Shown piece after piece: positions 1 to 14,460 of a stretch of 64,000 nt of DNA. The stretch spans positions 203,841-267,840 of the forward strand of contig CAJJDO010000134.1 of NCBI GenBank assembly GCA_905183005.1, read 5' to 3'. The first letter of the stretch is position 1. Every line of letters starts with the position of its first letter. The notes beneath the pieces are model-generated. The model was not told the origin of the DNA. It saw only the letters and a program-made list of their open reading frames with translations, and ran no database searches. This DNA comes from Paramecium pentaurelia. Taxonomy: Eukaryota > Ciliophora > Oligohymenophorea > Peniculida > Parameciidae. The position numbers and the translations under genes are program-made.

Positions 1-1425
1 TAATAAGAGATATCTACATCTATAAATTAAATATATGAAAAAGAAATAAATATAATAAATGATCATTTAGGAAAAGTTTAAAATAAGTTAAATTATCTAA
101 AATAATTATTAAATTAAAAAATAATTGAAAATTATTAACATATCCAAGAAAATTATGATTAAATTTAAAAATTTTTACAAGATTTTTTCAAATCATATAA
201 TGAGTTGTATTAATAAATGTAAAATTCAATGAAGGATACTAAACCAAAAATTGATCAAAATTAATCTTAATCAAAAAGTCAATATTAAAATTTATAATAT
301 ATCAATGAATTAACATCCTTCTATAATGGTGATAATTAAACAGGTATGTAATTATTGTAGGAAAAATAAATAATAGAAGAATAAATAATTAAAAAAATAT
401 AAATTGATGGCATCAGTGAATAAGAAAGAAAATTTTAACAATTAAAAAATCCGTTATAAAATTGTTTCATACAATTTCAAAAAGCTTAATAATATTTTAA
501 ACTTGCATGTGAAGATATTGGATGTTATTCATAAATGATTGATAAACGAAAAAATATGGAATAATAACTTTAAGAAAAAATAAAAACTTTAGAAGAATAT
601 CATAAAATTTATTTAAAAAATATGGAATTATTTTAGAAAGAATTTGATTAATTTGGAAAAAAAGGAATATCATAATAATAATATGAAGATATTGTTAGGA
701 AATAACAATAAATTTGTGAGTAAAAAGGTACAGAATTATGTTAAGTTTTAAATATTGTAAAAAAGAAGTAAAATGAATTAATATTTATGCCTTTAACAAA
801 TCCAATTAACATTTATGAAGAGCTGAAAAGGCAAGAAGATAATTTTACAAATAAATTAAATTAAATTAACCAAATCAAATTTGATTAATTAATAAACCCA
901 TCTTCATTTAATAGATTAAAATAATAAATATTAGAATTAACTTCTAAAATTGATGAATCTATAAAGAACATTCCATAGAATAATTAAATATAAGAACTTA
1001 ATAACATATATAAACAATACAAAGAATAATATAATATACTATTTGGTTTAGTTAATTACATTAAGTACTATCACTTAAAACGATATGATGAAAGAATCAA
1101 AAAAGGTTAAGTTAATTAGTAAGTAGTCTTAAACTAAGAGCTAGAAGTTTAAGATATATTTTAGAGATATCTCAATTTTTAATTTCATGATGGAAATAAA
1201 ATTTTAATTGAAACATTGATATAAGATCAAGAATAAATAAATAAATAGATGAATCAAAAAGAAGATTTCTTAAAATCAGTTAATTTAAATACATTTACAT
1301 AATAGATGTAAGATGAATAAATAATAAATGAGATTTTCAACATCAAAAAATACTATAAAATAATAAAATTTGCATAAATGCATATTTTATATATCATTAT
1401 GAAATTAAATCAACATTTATTGTGA
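1..1425 (+). CDS. Glutamine-rich coiled-coil protein, 5' partial
   Basis: Open in one frame from the window edge to a TGA at 1423-1425 (474 codons visible) when TAA/TAG are read as Gln; no intron is needed. The protein is hydrophilic, rich in Q, N, K and E, with long heptad-like stretches and no membrane segment or signal peptide in the visible part. No catalytic motif is recognised and I do not assign a function. The N-terminus lies outside the window. A decayed paralogue sits in mirror orientation at 63221-63557 (minus), sharing the segment that contains LNQELEVQDIFQRYL. Gene A starts about 250 bp downstream on the same strand. Confidence 0.8.
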
Positions 1426-1675
1426 TAATTTATAAAAATAATATTATTATAAATATCATATTTATATATCTAAATTAATATTAAGACAGACCTAATCAAT
1501 AAACCATACTAAATTTCATGTATGTTGGATTTCAACCATTATTATTACATTAACAAGTTGTAAGTAATATTGGTTGGATAAACCTAAATTTTATTATTTC
1601 TTAATGTATTTTGAGAAAATTTTTGTAAATTTATAGGTCCATAATACTCTTTATTAATATTTATAATAATAAAAA

Positions 1676-4600
1676 ATGATATTTTTCATTTTAATCTTTT
1701 TTGTTCAAAGTTGCTTATGGGAATACGAAGACATGACTTTATACCCAACGAATGGAGAGTATTTTGAATATCCTTTGAGCAGTTTAATATAAAACTATGG
1801 TAACTAATTATGATGAATATTTTATAGATGATCACAAACTTATTTACCATTATGAACCTAGTGTACCAAATGTTTAAATAACAAATATTGTTAATGAAAT
1901 AACACATATAAAAGGATACGGTATTTATTAGTATCATAATATTAGAATTTATTTCAGTAACATCTAATCAAACTCATTTTGCAACAATAACTAAAGAAAA
2001 TGATGTAATCCTTTACTAATGGTAAAACTTAAATATTTAACAGTATGGATAACAAGTTAAAATTGAAGAAAGATATCAATGCTATAATATTATTTTTTTT
2101 GCTGATGTAGATGTCTTACTTGATTGTTATGCTGAAGAATATTTTTATTTATTATAACTAATGAATACTAGTTTGAACATTGTTTATTCTATCTAAGCAA
2201 ATAAGCCAATTAAATCATAAATGTAAGGAATTTATAATGAATCAAAAACATTCCTAATATATGCCTAATATTATTAAAATTTATCCATCATTACATTATT
2301 CTCATCTCAATTTAAAAATTTAACATTTTATTAAGATTAATTTATACAGATTGGTATTCCTTTAAGAGAAAACCCATATATATATATACTTTACAAATAA
2401 TACATAAAATAATTTATCATTACTTAGAATAATACTTTTCAATAAACATAAATATTTACAAACAATAATGAAATTGAAGCTGATAATTTTCAAGTTTATT
2501 ATAACTATTAAGATTATTCTTAATGTGATTAAATTTTGGTTAATTACCATTATAGATTCCAAGATAATGATAAAAAATAAATGATGTCTTCAAGTAAATA
2601 TTTAGAATGCTAAAATAATCTTTATTATTAATTTGAATTAGACAATATTGATTATAAAGAATCAAAAGTAATTTAGTCTTTTTTGAATAATGAATTTTTA
2701 TTGTTTTAATCATCACTGCGTCTTATAATGTATAACTTACATGGATTTCACTCAATTGGCAATATTTAAATTAATAACAACACTTAAATATATTTAAATA
2801 CTTAAGATAACTACTTATTTACATTTAATACATAAATTATAGTCTATGAATTGAAAATACCATAAATATAAATTAATTTAACAGATTAATAAGTTTAAGG
2901 AATAACTTATGATATTACAATTTATGCTAAATTATATAATCTGACTTTTGCTGGTATTTGTAAAATATTTATGTCTATTACTATTCTAGATTAGAATGAT
3001 ACAAATATTTATGTAATGTTTAATAAAAATTTCCCTCAGTATAGATCTATTAAAGGCAATGAAATAAATGAATAAATCTTTGTAGGCTATTCAGGCAAAT
3101 TACTGTAATATACTGTGAATACAGATAATAAATAATTTGGGTAGTTTCATTAAACAACATATTAGGAAAGATTGTTATAAATAAATCAAAAATTTACCTT
3201 GGCCTAATTGTCTTATTGTGTTTGCAATGATTGTTAAAATGATTAATATTAAGAATAGTTATTTTTTATAGGAGTTACGAATGAATAACTATAAATTACT
3301 AAATTTATTGCCCATTCTGATTACTAAGTAAATTTTACGAATATTACAATAACTATTTAAGCTAAGTAATTATAAGCTTCTTGTAACGATGATGGAAATT
3401 TAATAATAGGAGTTAGTGATAATGATACAATTTAGCTTTATTAAATATACCCTTTTTAGGATAAACCCTATTTCCTCTCCTTGGAGTTTAAGTTTGAATA
3501 ATAATTTTAGTAATTTTTAGTTACGTATAATAATTTGATAACTTTGTTTGTAAATGAAGAAATTTAAATCATGACTTTGAATTTTACTAATTTAGTAATC
3601 ATTAACGAAACTATGATTAATAAATTATTTAAATCAGACAGTTAGCTAAAATTTAATCCTATTTAAATAGCTGTAAATACTTAATCATTATCTTCATGTT
3701 TATTTATCAATAATATTAATAATGTCATAATTATTTCTATTGGTGAAAGCAATATGCCAATACCAATTTCCATCATAGATTTTAAATTCTAAATCAAATA
3801 AATCAACATTGTTAATCAATAATTAGTTTTATCCTATATTTGTAATTAAGGGTTTGATCTTTGTTTCTAAGTTTGGAGTATACAAAATTTGAAATAGCCA
3901 TTTTTTATGAGAAATATGACCAGTTTACATAATATTAATTACCTATAAATACTATCAGATAAATTGTTTTATTATGTTTAATTTTCAAATTTCACCGTGT
4001 ATGTTNTGGAAGCTGATAATTTTCAAGTTTATTATAACTATTAAGATTATTCTTAATGTGATTAAATTTTGGTTAATTACTATTATAACTATTATATAGA
4101 TGAATACTTAGGATGTTAAAATCAAATGATTGAATTCTACAATTTTAACACTATTGATATTATTAAAAAATCAAAATTGATTTAATCCTTTTTGAATAAT
4201 TAATTTGTCGTAATTTAATCAGAACTGCATCTTACCATTTATAAATAATAAGAATACTTCTCTATTGGCTAAATTGTAATTAATAACAACACTTAAATAT
4301 ATTTAAATACTTAAGATAACTACTTATTTACATTTAATACATAAATTATAGTCTATGAATTGAAAATACCATAAATATAAATTAATTTAACAGATTAATA
4401 AGTTTAAGGAATAACTTATGATATTACAATTTATGCTAAATTATATAATCTGACTTTTGCTGGTATTTGTAAAATGTTTATGTCTATTACTATTCTAGAT
4501 TAGAGTGATACAAATATTTATGTAATTTTTAATAAAAATTTCTATCAGTATAGATCTATTACTGGCAATGAAATAAATGAATAAATCTTTGTAGGCTATT

Positions 4601-7281
4601 CAGGCAAATTACTGTAATATACTGTGAATATAGATAATAAATAATTTGGATAGTTTAATTAAACAACATATTAGGAAGGATTGATATATATAAATCAATC
4701 ATTTAACTTGGCCTAAATATAAAACCCCTAATACTTTATAGGAGTTACTAACTAATCAATATAAATCTTAAATCTCGATGATAATTATAATTCTTCTGAA
4801 ACTTTGATGGATATTAATATTTATATTTAGGCTCAGTAATTATAAGTTTCTGATTGTTACGAATAAAATTGTGATTTAATAATAGGAGTTAGTGATTATG
4901 ATACAATCTACCTTTATTAAATATACTTTTTTTAAGAAACACCCTATTACCCCTCAGAGATTAAGTTTGAATAATAATTTTAGTAATTTTTAGTTACATT
5001 TAATAATGTGATAACTTTGATTACAAATCAAGAAATTTAAATCATGAGTTTGAATTTTACTGATTTAGTAATCATTAACGAACCTATGATTAATAAATTA
5101 TTTAAATCAGACAATTAAATAATATTTAATCCTATCTAAATAGCTGTAAATACTTAGTCATTATCTTCATGTTTATTTATCAATAATATTAATAATGTAA
5201 TAATTATTTCTATTGGTAACAGTAATATGCCAATACCAATTTCAATTATAGAGGTTAAATTCTAAATTAAATAAATAAACATTGTCAATCAAAATTTAAT
5301 TTTATCTTATATTTGTAATAAAGACTAAGATCTTTGTTTCTAAGTTTGGAGTATACAAAATTTGAAATTTCCTTTTTTTATGAGAAATATGACAAGTGTA
5401 GATTATAATAATTAACTATAAATACTATCAGATAACTTGTTTTTTTATGTTCAATTTTCAAATTACACAGTGCATGTTTACAATCCTTACTTACCTTAAC
5501 ATATGAGTTTATATTATTAACTCATTTTATCATCAAAATTGATATGCACTGGTATTGTTTAATCTTTTTAATTTTACATGAATTATTATTCTTTTTTATA
5601 TTTTGAAACTTTTATCAATTCATTATCAGCAGAACAATGTTTTTAGCTTTTGGTAAATTAATCTCTAAATTTTTCACGCTCTTACCCATAAATGATTTAT
5701 AATTATACTGTTACTTCTTTGTTAAATGTAACTGCTAATTAATCTACACCAAATCAAAGCTTGACTTATTTATCAAATTTCACTTATTTCTAACCCAAAA
5801 CTAAAATAATCAAAGATTTGTTGATAAAGGATTTAAATTTAAATGATCGAACTTTCACAATTCCTATGAATATAATCCTTGATAGGCAAGCAAGTCTTTG
5901 TTATTTTCCTAAAAGTTCTGATGTTGATAAAGTTCAAAAAGTTGATAATGTTGATTAATCTGATTAACAATACTTTACAAATGATGAATGCAATTTAACT
6001 AATTTTGGTTACTTTACAAAAAATATTGATCTTAATTACACATAAGTAACTGCAGTAAATAACAAATTTTTTATTCTGTAAAACAATAGTGTAATAAGAA
6101 TTGTTAATTAGTATTTTGAATTTCTTTAATCTTACGATTATTCTAATTTAAATTTTATTGAATGCTTGAAATCAACATCTTATAATTTAAGTTTATCTTC
6201 AATATGTCAAAACGATACTGCATAATATTGGCTAAGCATTTATTTTGACTCTAATGGAAGTGTTATAAATACATGCTTATTGTAAATACCTTATAAATTT
6301 ACTTATATAACGAAAATTAGTAATATAGCCACTCTTAATTTTATTTTAGGCTCTTATTTATAAAAAAATACATATCACACAGGCTTGTATTTATTGAACC
6401 CGTTAAACAACACCATGCAGTAACTTGATTATTAAAATCTTAAATATGAAATTACTATAGATTTTTCAGTAGCTCTATTTAATTCTGGTTTAGATATGAA
6501 TTAGTCAGATTTAGTTCTTATTATATACGTTGATAATTAAGGTAATGTCAAATATATATATTTATTTTTCAATAATAATTCAATTACTTTAAGTGATACT
6601 TAAGAGTTAGTTTGGGATGGTTTTAATTATGCTTAAATTTTGATATTGCAAATAATAGACAAATAAATATACATCCTTTTCACTAGTACTGAAGGTTTTG
6701 GATAATTAAAATATTATAAGTTATCTTAAAACTAGTTGAATTTATTAAATTTAATAACCACTATCCCAGCTTATGAATACGATGATTTTGTGCAAATTCC
6801 AAATTCTGTATATTCTAATGGATTTCTACTTCAACAATTCAAATAAGGAAATACCTATATTATAGGAGTTTACGATATTACTGATTTACTTATTAACAAT
6901 TTGGAAGAGCCTATTTTGATGTTAGGATAATTAAACTCTACATCTCCTGAATATGCTTTAATTACAAATATAGAGGATCGAAACTCTACATGCCTTGCAT
7001 TAAATAATGGATCAGTTTTATATTATCCAATATATACTAGAACATTAAAATGCCATTATAGGTAAGATAGAAATACTGTCCATGTGAATATTACTTGCAA
7101 AAATGATTTTTCAAATGGTTCTTATGAGATAACTTTTATACTTCCTTAATTAGATGAACCTTCAAGAAGATGGATTTATTCATTAATTACCATAATAATT
7201 TTCTAATTAATAGGCTTTTATATTTTGGTTAAATATAGAATGAGAAATATTGGTTATATCAATACAGAAATAGAACTATGA
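1676..7281 (+). CDS. Gene A: giant type I membrane protein (unknown family)
   Basis: ATG at 1676 opens a signal peptide (MIFFILIFFVQSCLW). Introns at 1800-1827 (28 nt) and 1921-1945 (25 nt) are needed to keep the frame; the paralogue C has a 25-nt intron at the second position only. The frame then runs to TGA 7279-7281. The ectodomain is long, Asn/Ile/Tyr-rich, Cys-poor and beta-like in pattern. One transmembrane segment (LITIIIFQLIGFYILV) and a short tail ending NTEIEL close the protein. As assembled it encodes about 1,850 residues with an internal 511-codon duplication across the N at 4006. Removing 2475-4007 keeps the frame and gives about 1,340 residues, matching C, so the duplication is probably an assembly artefact. 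Function unknown; an extracellular surface role is inferred from topology and neighbours. Confidence 0.8.
2472..4005 (+). repeat. 1,534-bp block identical to 8339-9872
   Basis: As far as I can compare by eye the two blocks match base for base, while the neighbouring parts of genes A and B are clearly diverged. The block ends exactly at the single N at 4006. Sequence after the N restarts at the same point of the gene (the EADNFQVYYNY region) with a diverged version. This is the pattern of a contig end that ran into paralogue B. Confidence 0.85.
4006..4006. other. Single-N contig join
   Basis: One ambiguous base lies between two versions of the same gene segment. The reading frame happens to continue across it, because the extra block is 1,533 nt, a multiple of three. 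Confidence 0.95.
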
Positions 7282-7467
7282 AATTATTATAGAAAATTTC
7301 ATTTAATAGTTAATTTAATACATTTTAATGATCAAATCTAAAATATTATAAATTTTCTCCAGGATAATTAAGTTAATGTTTATAACTTCATTTTTTATAA
7401 AACATTATTTGAATACAATAAATGTTCTACAAGGTATCAAAAAGATAATAAGTTCATTCATAGATCA

Positions 7468-8040
7468 ATGTTATTTTTTATTATTTTTATACTTACTTTA
7501 ATATTAATAAGAGATCATATGTTTGATTAAAATGATAAATCAATTAAAAGTGATGATTTATAATCAGATGGATGACATTGTGTTGAAATAAGTGATTGTT
7601 AGAGCTACTTTAGTCCAATTTCATGTATTAATAATTCAGTAGGTTTAATATTTGTATTGGAATGCCACTTAGTGAAAGTTTAAGATGCAAATGAATGTTC
7701 AAAGTTACCATAAATATCAGCTTAGATTGAAGGAGGATTTGTTGAAGAAGGAAATAATTGTTATGATTAAATAAACTGTGTTTATAAAAAAAATAACCAA
7801 ATGGTTTTTTGGTTAGATGGAAAATGTTTAGATAAAATATGCAAAAATGCTCCATAGAATTCAATACACATTAATTATTTAATGAATTTATGAATACTTG
7901 TACAATAGGATCAGATTAGAGATGTGTATCTCTGATTTGTGAAAATCTATAAGAAAAATCTAATTGTAATTTTGATTTGAATAATAAACCATGCATTTAT
8001 CATGAGGGTTGTTTTAAAAATATTTTGCATTAGAAAAACT
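7468..8040 (+). pseudogene. Cysteine-rich antigen remnant (D-like), badly truncated
   Basis: An ATG at 7468 begins a hydrophobic stretch (MLFFIIFILTLILI) but the frame meets TGA within about 35 codons. From about 7585 the sequence matches early cysteine modules of gene D (for example GNNCYDQ, WLDGKCLDKIC). It then jumps to a later D module at CKNAP, meets TGA again, and fades near GCFKN at about 8020. Frameshifts, stops and an internal deletion mark it as a dead copy. It sits just downstream of gene A, where D sits relative to C. The rest of 7282-7584 and 8041-8338 shows nothing coding. Confidence 0.8.
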
Positions 8041-8338
8041 TTACCCACTTAGAATAAAAACTTCTTTCACTTTATAAATTCTTATATAAGTCAAATTTGT
8101 ATTATTTTCTAATACACAAATAACAAATTGCAATTATTAATAATAAGAAAATAGTTTATTTGTCAAAAATGAGAATAATGAATTATTAGAATTGAAAAAA
8201 CATATTTAAACAAAATCAGATCTGATTTATTTTAAAGAAATAAGTTTTTAAATAATATTTATTAATTTTAGTACTTCAATTCAAAGAATAAATTATAATT
8301 TTTATAAATAAAATAAATTTATTAAAAAATAATAATAT

Positions 8339-11300
8339 AATTGAAGCTGATAATTTTCAAGTTTATTATAACTATTAAGATTATTCTTAATGTGATTAAA
8401 TTTTGGTTAATTACCATTATAGATTCCAAGATAATGATAAAAAATAAATGATGTCTTCAAGTAAATATTTAGAATGCTAAAATAATCTTTATTATTAATT
8501 TGAATTAGACAATATTGATTATAAAGAATCAAAAGTAATTTAGTCTTTTTTGAATAATGAATTTTTATTGTTTTAATCATCACTGCGTCTTATAATGTAT
8601 AACTTACATGGATTTCACTCAATTGGCAATATTTAAATTAATAACAACACTTAAATATATTTAAATACTTAAGATAACTACTTATTTACATTTAATACAT
8701 AAATTATAGTCTATGAATTGAAAATACCATAAATATAAATTAATTTAACAGATTAATAAGTTTAAGGAATAACTTATGATATTACAATTTATGCTAAATT
8801 ATATAATCTGACTTTTGCTGGTATTTGTAAAATATTTATGTCTATTACTATTCTAGATTAGAATGATACAAATATTTATGTAATGTTTAATAAAAATTTC
8901 CCTCAGTATAGATCTATTAAAGGCAATGAAATAAATGAATAAATCTTTGTAGGCTATTCAGGCAAATTACTGTAATATACTGTGAATACAGATAATAAAT
9001 AATTTGGGTAGTTTCATTAAACAACATATTAGGAAAGATTGTTATAAATAAATCAAAAATTTACCTTGGCCTAATTGTCTTATTGTGTTTGCAATGATTG
9101 TTAAAATGATTAATATTAAGAATAGTTATTTTTTATAGGAGTTACGAATGAATAACTATAAATTACTAAATTTATTGCCCATTCTGATTACTAAGTAAAT
9201 TTTACGAATATTACAATAACTATTTAAGCTAAGTAATTATAAGCTTCTTGTAACGATGATGGAAATTTAATAATAGGAGTTAGTGATAATGATACAATTT
9301 AGCTTTATTAAATATACCCTTTTTAGGATAAACCCTATTTCCTCTCCTTGGAGTTTAAGTTTGAATAATAATTTTAGTAATTTTTAGTTACGTATAATAA
9401 TTTGATAACTTTGTTTGTAAATGAAGAAATTTAAATCATGACTTTGAATTTTACTAATTTAGTAATCATTAACGAAACTATGATTAATAAATTATTTAAA
9501 TCAGACAGTTAGCTAAAATTTAATCCTATTTAAATAGCTGTAAATACTTAATCATTATCTTCATGTTTATTTATCAATAATATTAATAATGTCATAATTA
9601 TTTCTATTGGTGAAAGCAATATGCCAATACCAATTTCCATCATAGATTTTAAATTCTAAATCAAATAAATCAACATTGTTAATCAATAATTAGTTTTATC
9701 CTATATTTGTAATTAAGGGTTTGATCTTTGTTTCTAAGTTTGGAGTATACAAAATTTGAAATAGCCATTTTTTATGAGAAATATGACCAGTTTACATAAT
9801 ATTAATTACCTATAAATACTATCAGATAAATTGTTTTATTATGTTTAATTTTCAAATTTCACCGTGTATGTTTACAATCCTTACTTACCTTAACATATGA
9901 GTTTATATTATTAACTCATTTTATCATCAAAATTGATATGCACTGTTTAATTATATTATGAGTTTGATTTTAAATCTTCGATAGGATCTATTTTGTATAT
10001 TGAAAACTTTTTTAATTAATTATCAAGAGAACAAAGTTTTTAGCTTTTGGTAAATTAATCTCTAAATTTTTCACGCTCTTACCCATAAATGATTTATAAT
10101 TATACTGTTACTTCTTTGTTAAATGTAACTGCTAATTAATCTACACCAAATCAAAGCTTGACTTATTTATCAAATTTCACTTATTTCTAACCCAAAACTA
10201 AAATAATCAAAGATTTGTTGATAAAGGATTTAAATTTAAATGATCGAACTTTAACTTATCCTATGAATATAATCCTTGATAGGCAAGCAAGTCTTTGTTA
10301 TTTTCCTAAAAGTTCTGATGTTGATAAAGTTCAAAAAGTTGATAATGTTGATTAATCTGATTAACAATACTTTACAAATGATGAATGCAATTTAACTAAT
10401 TTTGGTTACTTTACAAAAAATATTGATCTTAATTACACATAAGTAACTGCAGTAAATAACAAATTTTTTATTCTGTAAAACAATAGTGTAATAAGAATTG
10501 TTAATTAGTATTTTGAATTTCTTTAATCTTACGATTATTCTAATTTAAATTTTACTGAATGCTTGAAATCAACATCTTATAATTTAAGTTTATCTTCAAT
10601 ATGTCAAAACGATACTGCATAATATTGGCTAACCATTTATTTTGACTCTAATGGAAGTGTTATAAATACATGCTTATTGTAAATACCTTATAAATTTACT
10701 TATATAAAGAAAATTAGTAATATAGCCTTTCTTAATTTTATATTAGGATCTTATAATTAACATTCTTAACATTTTTATTTATTGAACCCTTTTAACAATA
10801 GCATCCAGCTAATTAGTAGTGATTGTCAAGATTTTTCAGTATCTTTATATAATTCTAGTTTAGATATGAATTAGTCATTTTTAGTTATTATTTTATACAT
10901 CTCTTAGAATAGGGTCTATTGTTAATAATTAAATTTCATTAAATACTTGATTACTTCGGGATAATTTGCTTTTTTTAAATTTCTGCATAATATACCGTTA
11001 GTTTAAATTTTGATATTGCAAATAAGAGACAAATAAATTTTCTTCCTTATCACTAGTATTGAAGGTGTTGGATATTTATTAGTATATAAGTTGTTTTCGA
11101 AATTATATGAGCTACATCCTTCTAATTTTATCACAACTATCACAGCTTACACACACAATAATACTGTACTAGTGCCAAATTCTGTTTATTCTAATGGATT
11201 TCTACTTCAATAATTTAAATAAGGAAATACCTATATTATAGGAGTTTATTACATTCCTGATTTACTTATTAACAATTTAGAAGAGCCTATTTTGATGTTA

Positions 11301-11657
11301 GGATAATTAAACTCTAAATCTCCTGAATATGCTTTAATTACAAATATAGAGGATCGAAACTCTACATGCCTTGCATTAAATAATGGATCAGTTTTATATT
11401 ATCCAATATATACTAGAACATTAAAATGCCATTATAGGGAAGATAGAAATACTGTCAATGTGAATATTGTATGCTAGAATGATTTTTCAAATGGATCTTA
11501 TGAGATAACTTTTATACTTCCTAAATTAGATGAACCTTCAAGAAGATGGATTTATTCATTAATTACCATAATAATTTTCTAATTAATAGGCTTTTATATT
11601 TTGGTTAAATATAGAATGAGAAATATTGGTTATATCAATACAGAAATAGAACTATGA
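8339..11657 (+). CDS. Gene B: second copy of the giant membrane protein, 5' truncated
   Basis: Open without interruption for about 1,106 codons to TGA 11655-11657, ending in the same transmembrane segment and NTEIEL tail as gene A. The copy begins abruptly at 8339, equivalent to 2472 in A. The signal peptide, both A introns and about 230 N-terminal residues are missing, and no ATG in a plausible context replaces them. It diverges from A by substitutions and in-frame indels in the last third (for example around 10760-11050), so it is a real paralogue rather than a pure assembly copy. Whether it is expressed is doubtful without a signal peptide. Confidence 0.7.
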
Positions 11658-12073
11658 AATTATTTTATTTAATATTAAACTTTATTTTAATGATCAATTC
11701 TAAATTATTATAAACGTATCTTAAATGATTATCAAGGTAATTATGTTAATATTTATTGCTTCATTTTTATAAAGCAATATTAGAATTAAATAAATGTTCT
11801 ATTAATATTAATAAAGATTTCATAATCTATTTTTATATTATAAACCAGATTAAATGATTAAATAAATCATATTATATTTATATTATTAAAATAAATGTTT
11901 GGCAAGGTATTAAAAAGATAATATGTTCAGTCATAAATAGTTGTTATTATTATTCTTATTTAAATATTAAATAATAGAAATATAGCAAATAATAACTTAT
12001 AAATTACATATTAAATATATCTTTATGTTTCAATTAAAATAATATATAAATTAAAGGTAAAGATTTACAATTA
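11658..12073. other. Intergenic, AT-rich
   Basis: About 416 bp with no supported gene. Parts (for example around 11685-11710) resemble the spacer after gene A at about 7320-7345, as expected for a duplicated cassette. Confidence 0.6.
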
Positions 12074-13387
12074 GAGGATTAAATTGTGTTGAAACAGGTG
12101 ATTGTTAAAGCTAAATAAGTCCAATTTCATGTATTAATAAATCAGCAGGTTAATACTGTTATTGGAATGCCACTTAAGCTAAATTTGAAGATGCAGATGA
12201 ATGTTCAAAGTTAACATAAATATTAGAACTTAATGTAGAGCTCAAATTTCTAATGTACAGCTTAGATTGGAGGAGGATATGTTGAAGAAGGAAATAATTG
12301 TTATGATTAAGATGATTAAATAAACTGTGTCTATAATATAAAAAATAACCAAATATGTTTTTAATTAGATGGAAAATGTTTAGATAAAATATGCGAAAAT
12401 GCTCCATAGACTTTAACAAGTGATAAATAATGTCAAGATTTCCATTCATCTTGTACTAAAAAATAAGAGGATGGATGCATTGATAGATTATTATGTTCAA
12501 CTTATCAAATAAAGGAAGCTTGTAAAAAAGATGCTATTGGTAATGATTGTTATTGGACAGGAAAATAATGTGTTGACAAAATATGTGAGAATAAAACAAA
12601 TGAAATATGTTAAGAATACTTGGATACTTGTATAACAAATAGAAAAGATTGTGTATTGAATTAAAATTGTGGAGCAGCCATAATATAAGAAGCATGCAAT
12701 AAAACTATGTATGGTACACAACGTCATTGGAATGGAAATGTTTGTATACCCAAGACATGTAAAAATGCAGGTCCATCATATATCGGACATGATTAATTTA
12801 CATAGTATATGGACACATGTACTGAGTCTACAGATGAAATTACAGGATGTACAGAAAGAACTTGTGATAATGCTCCATCGTCATTTAATACTTAAAAATG
12901 AATTGTGAAGATATACCTAATGGATATATATATTCATCATGTAAATAAATAGAAAATTGTATTTCTAATGGTATATAATGTATAAATAAGGCTAAATGTA
13001 CAGATTATAATATTAATTAAACTTGTTATTATGAAGGATTAGATGGAATTTGTGTATGGATTGAAAATGAATCATAAAATAATAAATTAAAATAATGTAA
13101 ATTAAACTCATACATGTTAAACTTATTCTACTTAAATAAGTAGTTGTAAGAACTTTAATAGATGGGATAATAAACAAATTCATTTATGTCACTATCATGA
13201 ATAATAATGTGTTACAATTAATATTAACACTTTTAAATAAGTAGATTGTTATATAAAGACAGTTAAGCTTCATCGATAGGATCCAAATAAAGGTTCGTGT
13301 GCTTCATGTGAAAAATCTGTTAGATTAATAACTGAATTTAGTGATATTCTTGGAATATTAATAATATCGTTGTTTTTGAGTTATTGA
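12074..13387 (+). pseudogene. Cysteine-rich antigen pseudogene (D-like) with large internal deletion
   Basis: Closely similar to gene D at both ends. From NCVETGDCQS it follows D's early modules (CYDQDDQINCVYN, CHQ/NGNVC region). At about 12890 it jumps directly to D's last modules, skipping about 4.3 kb, and ends with the same hydrophobic tail (ILGILIISLFLSY) at TGA 13385-13387. A lost base near 12250 shifts the frame. Several conserved cysteines are changed (for example to Phe or Arg) and a 15-bp in-frame deletion lies near 12590. No signal peptide is present. The 3' flank to about 13530 still matches the flank of D. Confidence 0.85.
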
Positions 13388-13676
13388 ACCATTTACAATT
13401 TGTAAATATATAAATTTTAACAAAACTTATTTTTTATTAAGTTGATTCTATTAAAAATTATATAATTCTTGAATATTGTTATTATTATTATCCAATATTA
13501 GGATATTTGATTAAAATAGATTAAGAAATCATGAGTATCATTGAATGAAAAAAATCTGTTGAATTAAAAATATATAATCTTTATTATATTAAATTTTCGA
13601 TGCTATCCTCTTTAATATGATAAATATTAATATGGTTGCAAATTAAATTACAAAAAAAAAATAATGTCAAGTGAAT

Positions 13677-14108
13677 TCAGGTATACCATCTCGTTTGTAA
13701 TTGATTAATTAGATTTTTAGAAAATTATATCACTTTATCGTCAGAAAGATCATTTTCTGCAACCTAAATAGCTTTTGATAGAGCATCAAAAAGTTATGAC
13801 ATGCTCTTATGTTGATACCAAGTGTTTGATTCTGCTGCTTTATTGCATTAAAAAGAGGCGTCTTTAATAAAATATCCTGGACAATCTGTTAAGTGATTTT
13901 TACATAAAATATCTCCATAATCAGTAATGAATGAAGGATTTCCACATTTTTTATGATGCCAAATTCTTTCAACTTTAGATTAACATACACAATCAGAAGG
14001 GCAGATGAATTTTAAAGGTAAAATTATTCGTTCTTGCTAATTAAGTCCTCCCTTTGGTACACTACAAGGATCATAAGGTCCTGGATTTTATTACCTAGAA
14101 TCAGCCAT
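13677..14108 (-). CDS. Small Cys/His protein, copy 1
   Basis: Single exon of 144 codons, ATG 14108 to TGA 13677-13679. The order of likely metal ligands is CPSDCVC ... HHKKCG ... C..H..DC ... C, followed by NTWYQHKSMSQLF and a helical tail. Spacing suggests a zinc-binding fold but I do not recognise a named family. It is paralogous to the gene at 49695-50087, which lies in mirror position, and it faces the antigen pseudogene convergently. Function unknown. Confidence 0.8.
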
Positions 14109-14460
14109 TTTAGGAAAATATTCAAATAATAAAAAAGCAATAATGAATAATCGAAATAAATATCAAAGTATTATTCTATTGGATTTTATTCTATTAAATA
14201 TATTAATAATTCTGAATAATCATATGAATTGTAATTAAAATGATTATACCTTTAAAACTTCAAACTAAATATTCTGAAGCTAACAATAACATTGAATTCA
14301 TTAGACCAAAATTTCTAATTGTGTTCATTTAAATTATCTAAAAATATTTCTTTTCTTTGTCTTGATAGATTACAATGAGAAAACTATAGACAACAATAGA
14401 ATAATTCAATAATTATATAGTTTTTATAATGATTTTATTATAAAATGATGAATATAAATA
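14109..14460. other. Intergenic
   Basis: No gene seen. The last 60 bp (from about 14401) match, inverted, the 3' flank of the VWA gene at about 49261-49320. Confidence 0.6.

Noticed and set aside
1..120. Telomere at the window edge
   Set aside because: No CCCCAA/CCCAAA-type repeats at either end; a coding frame runs through the left edge.
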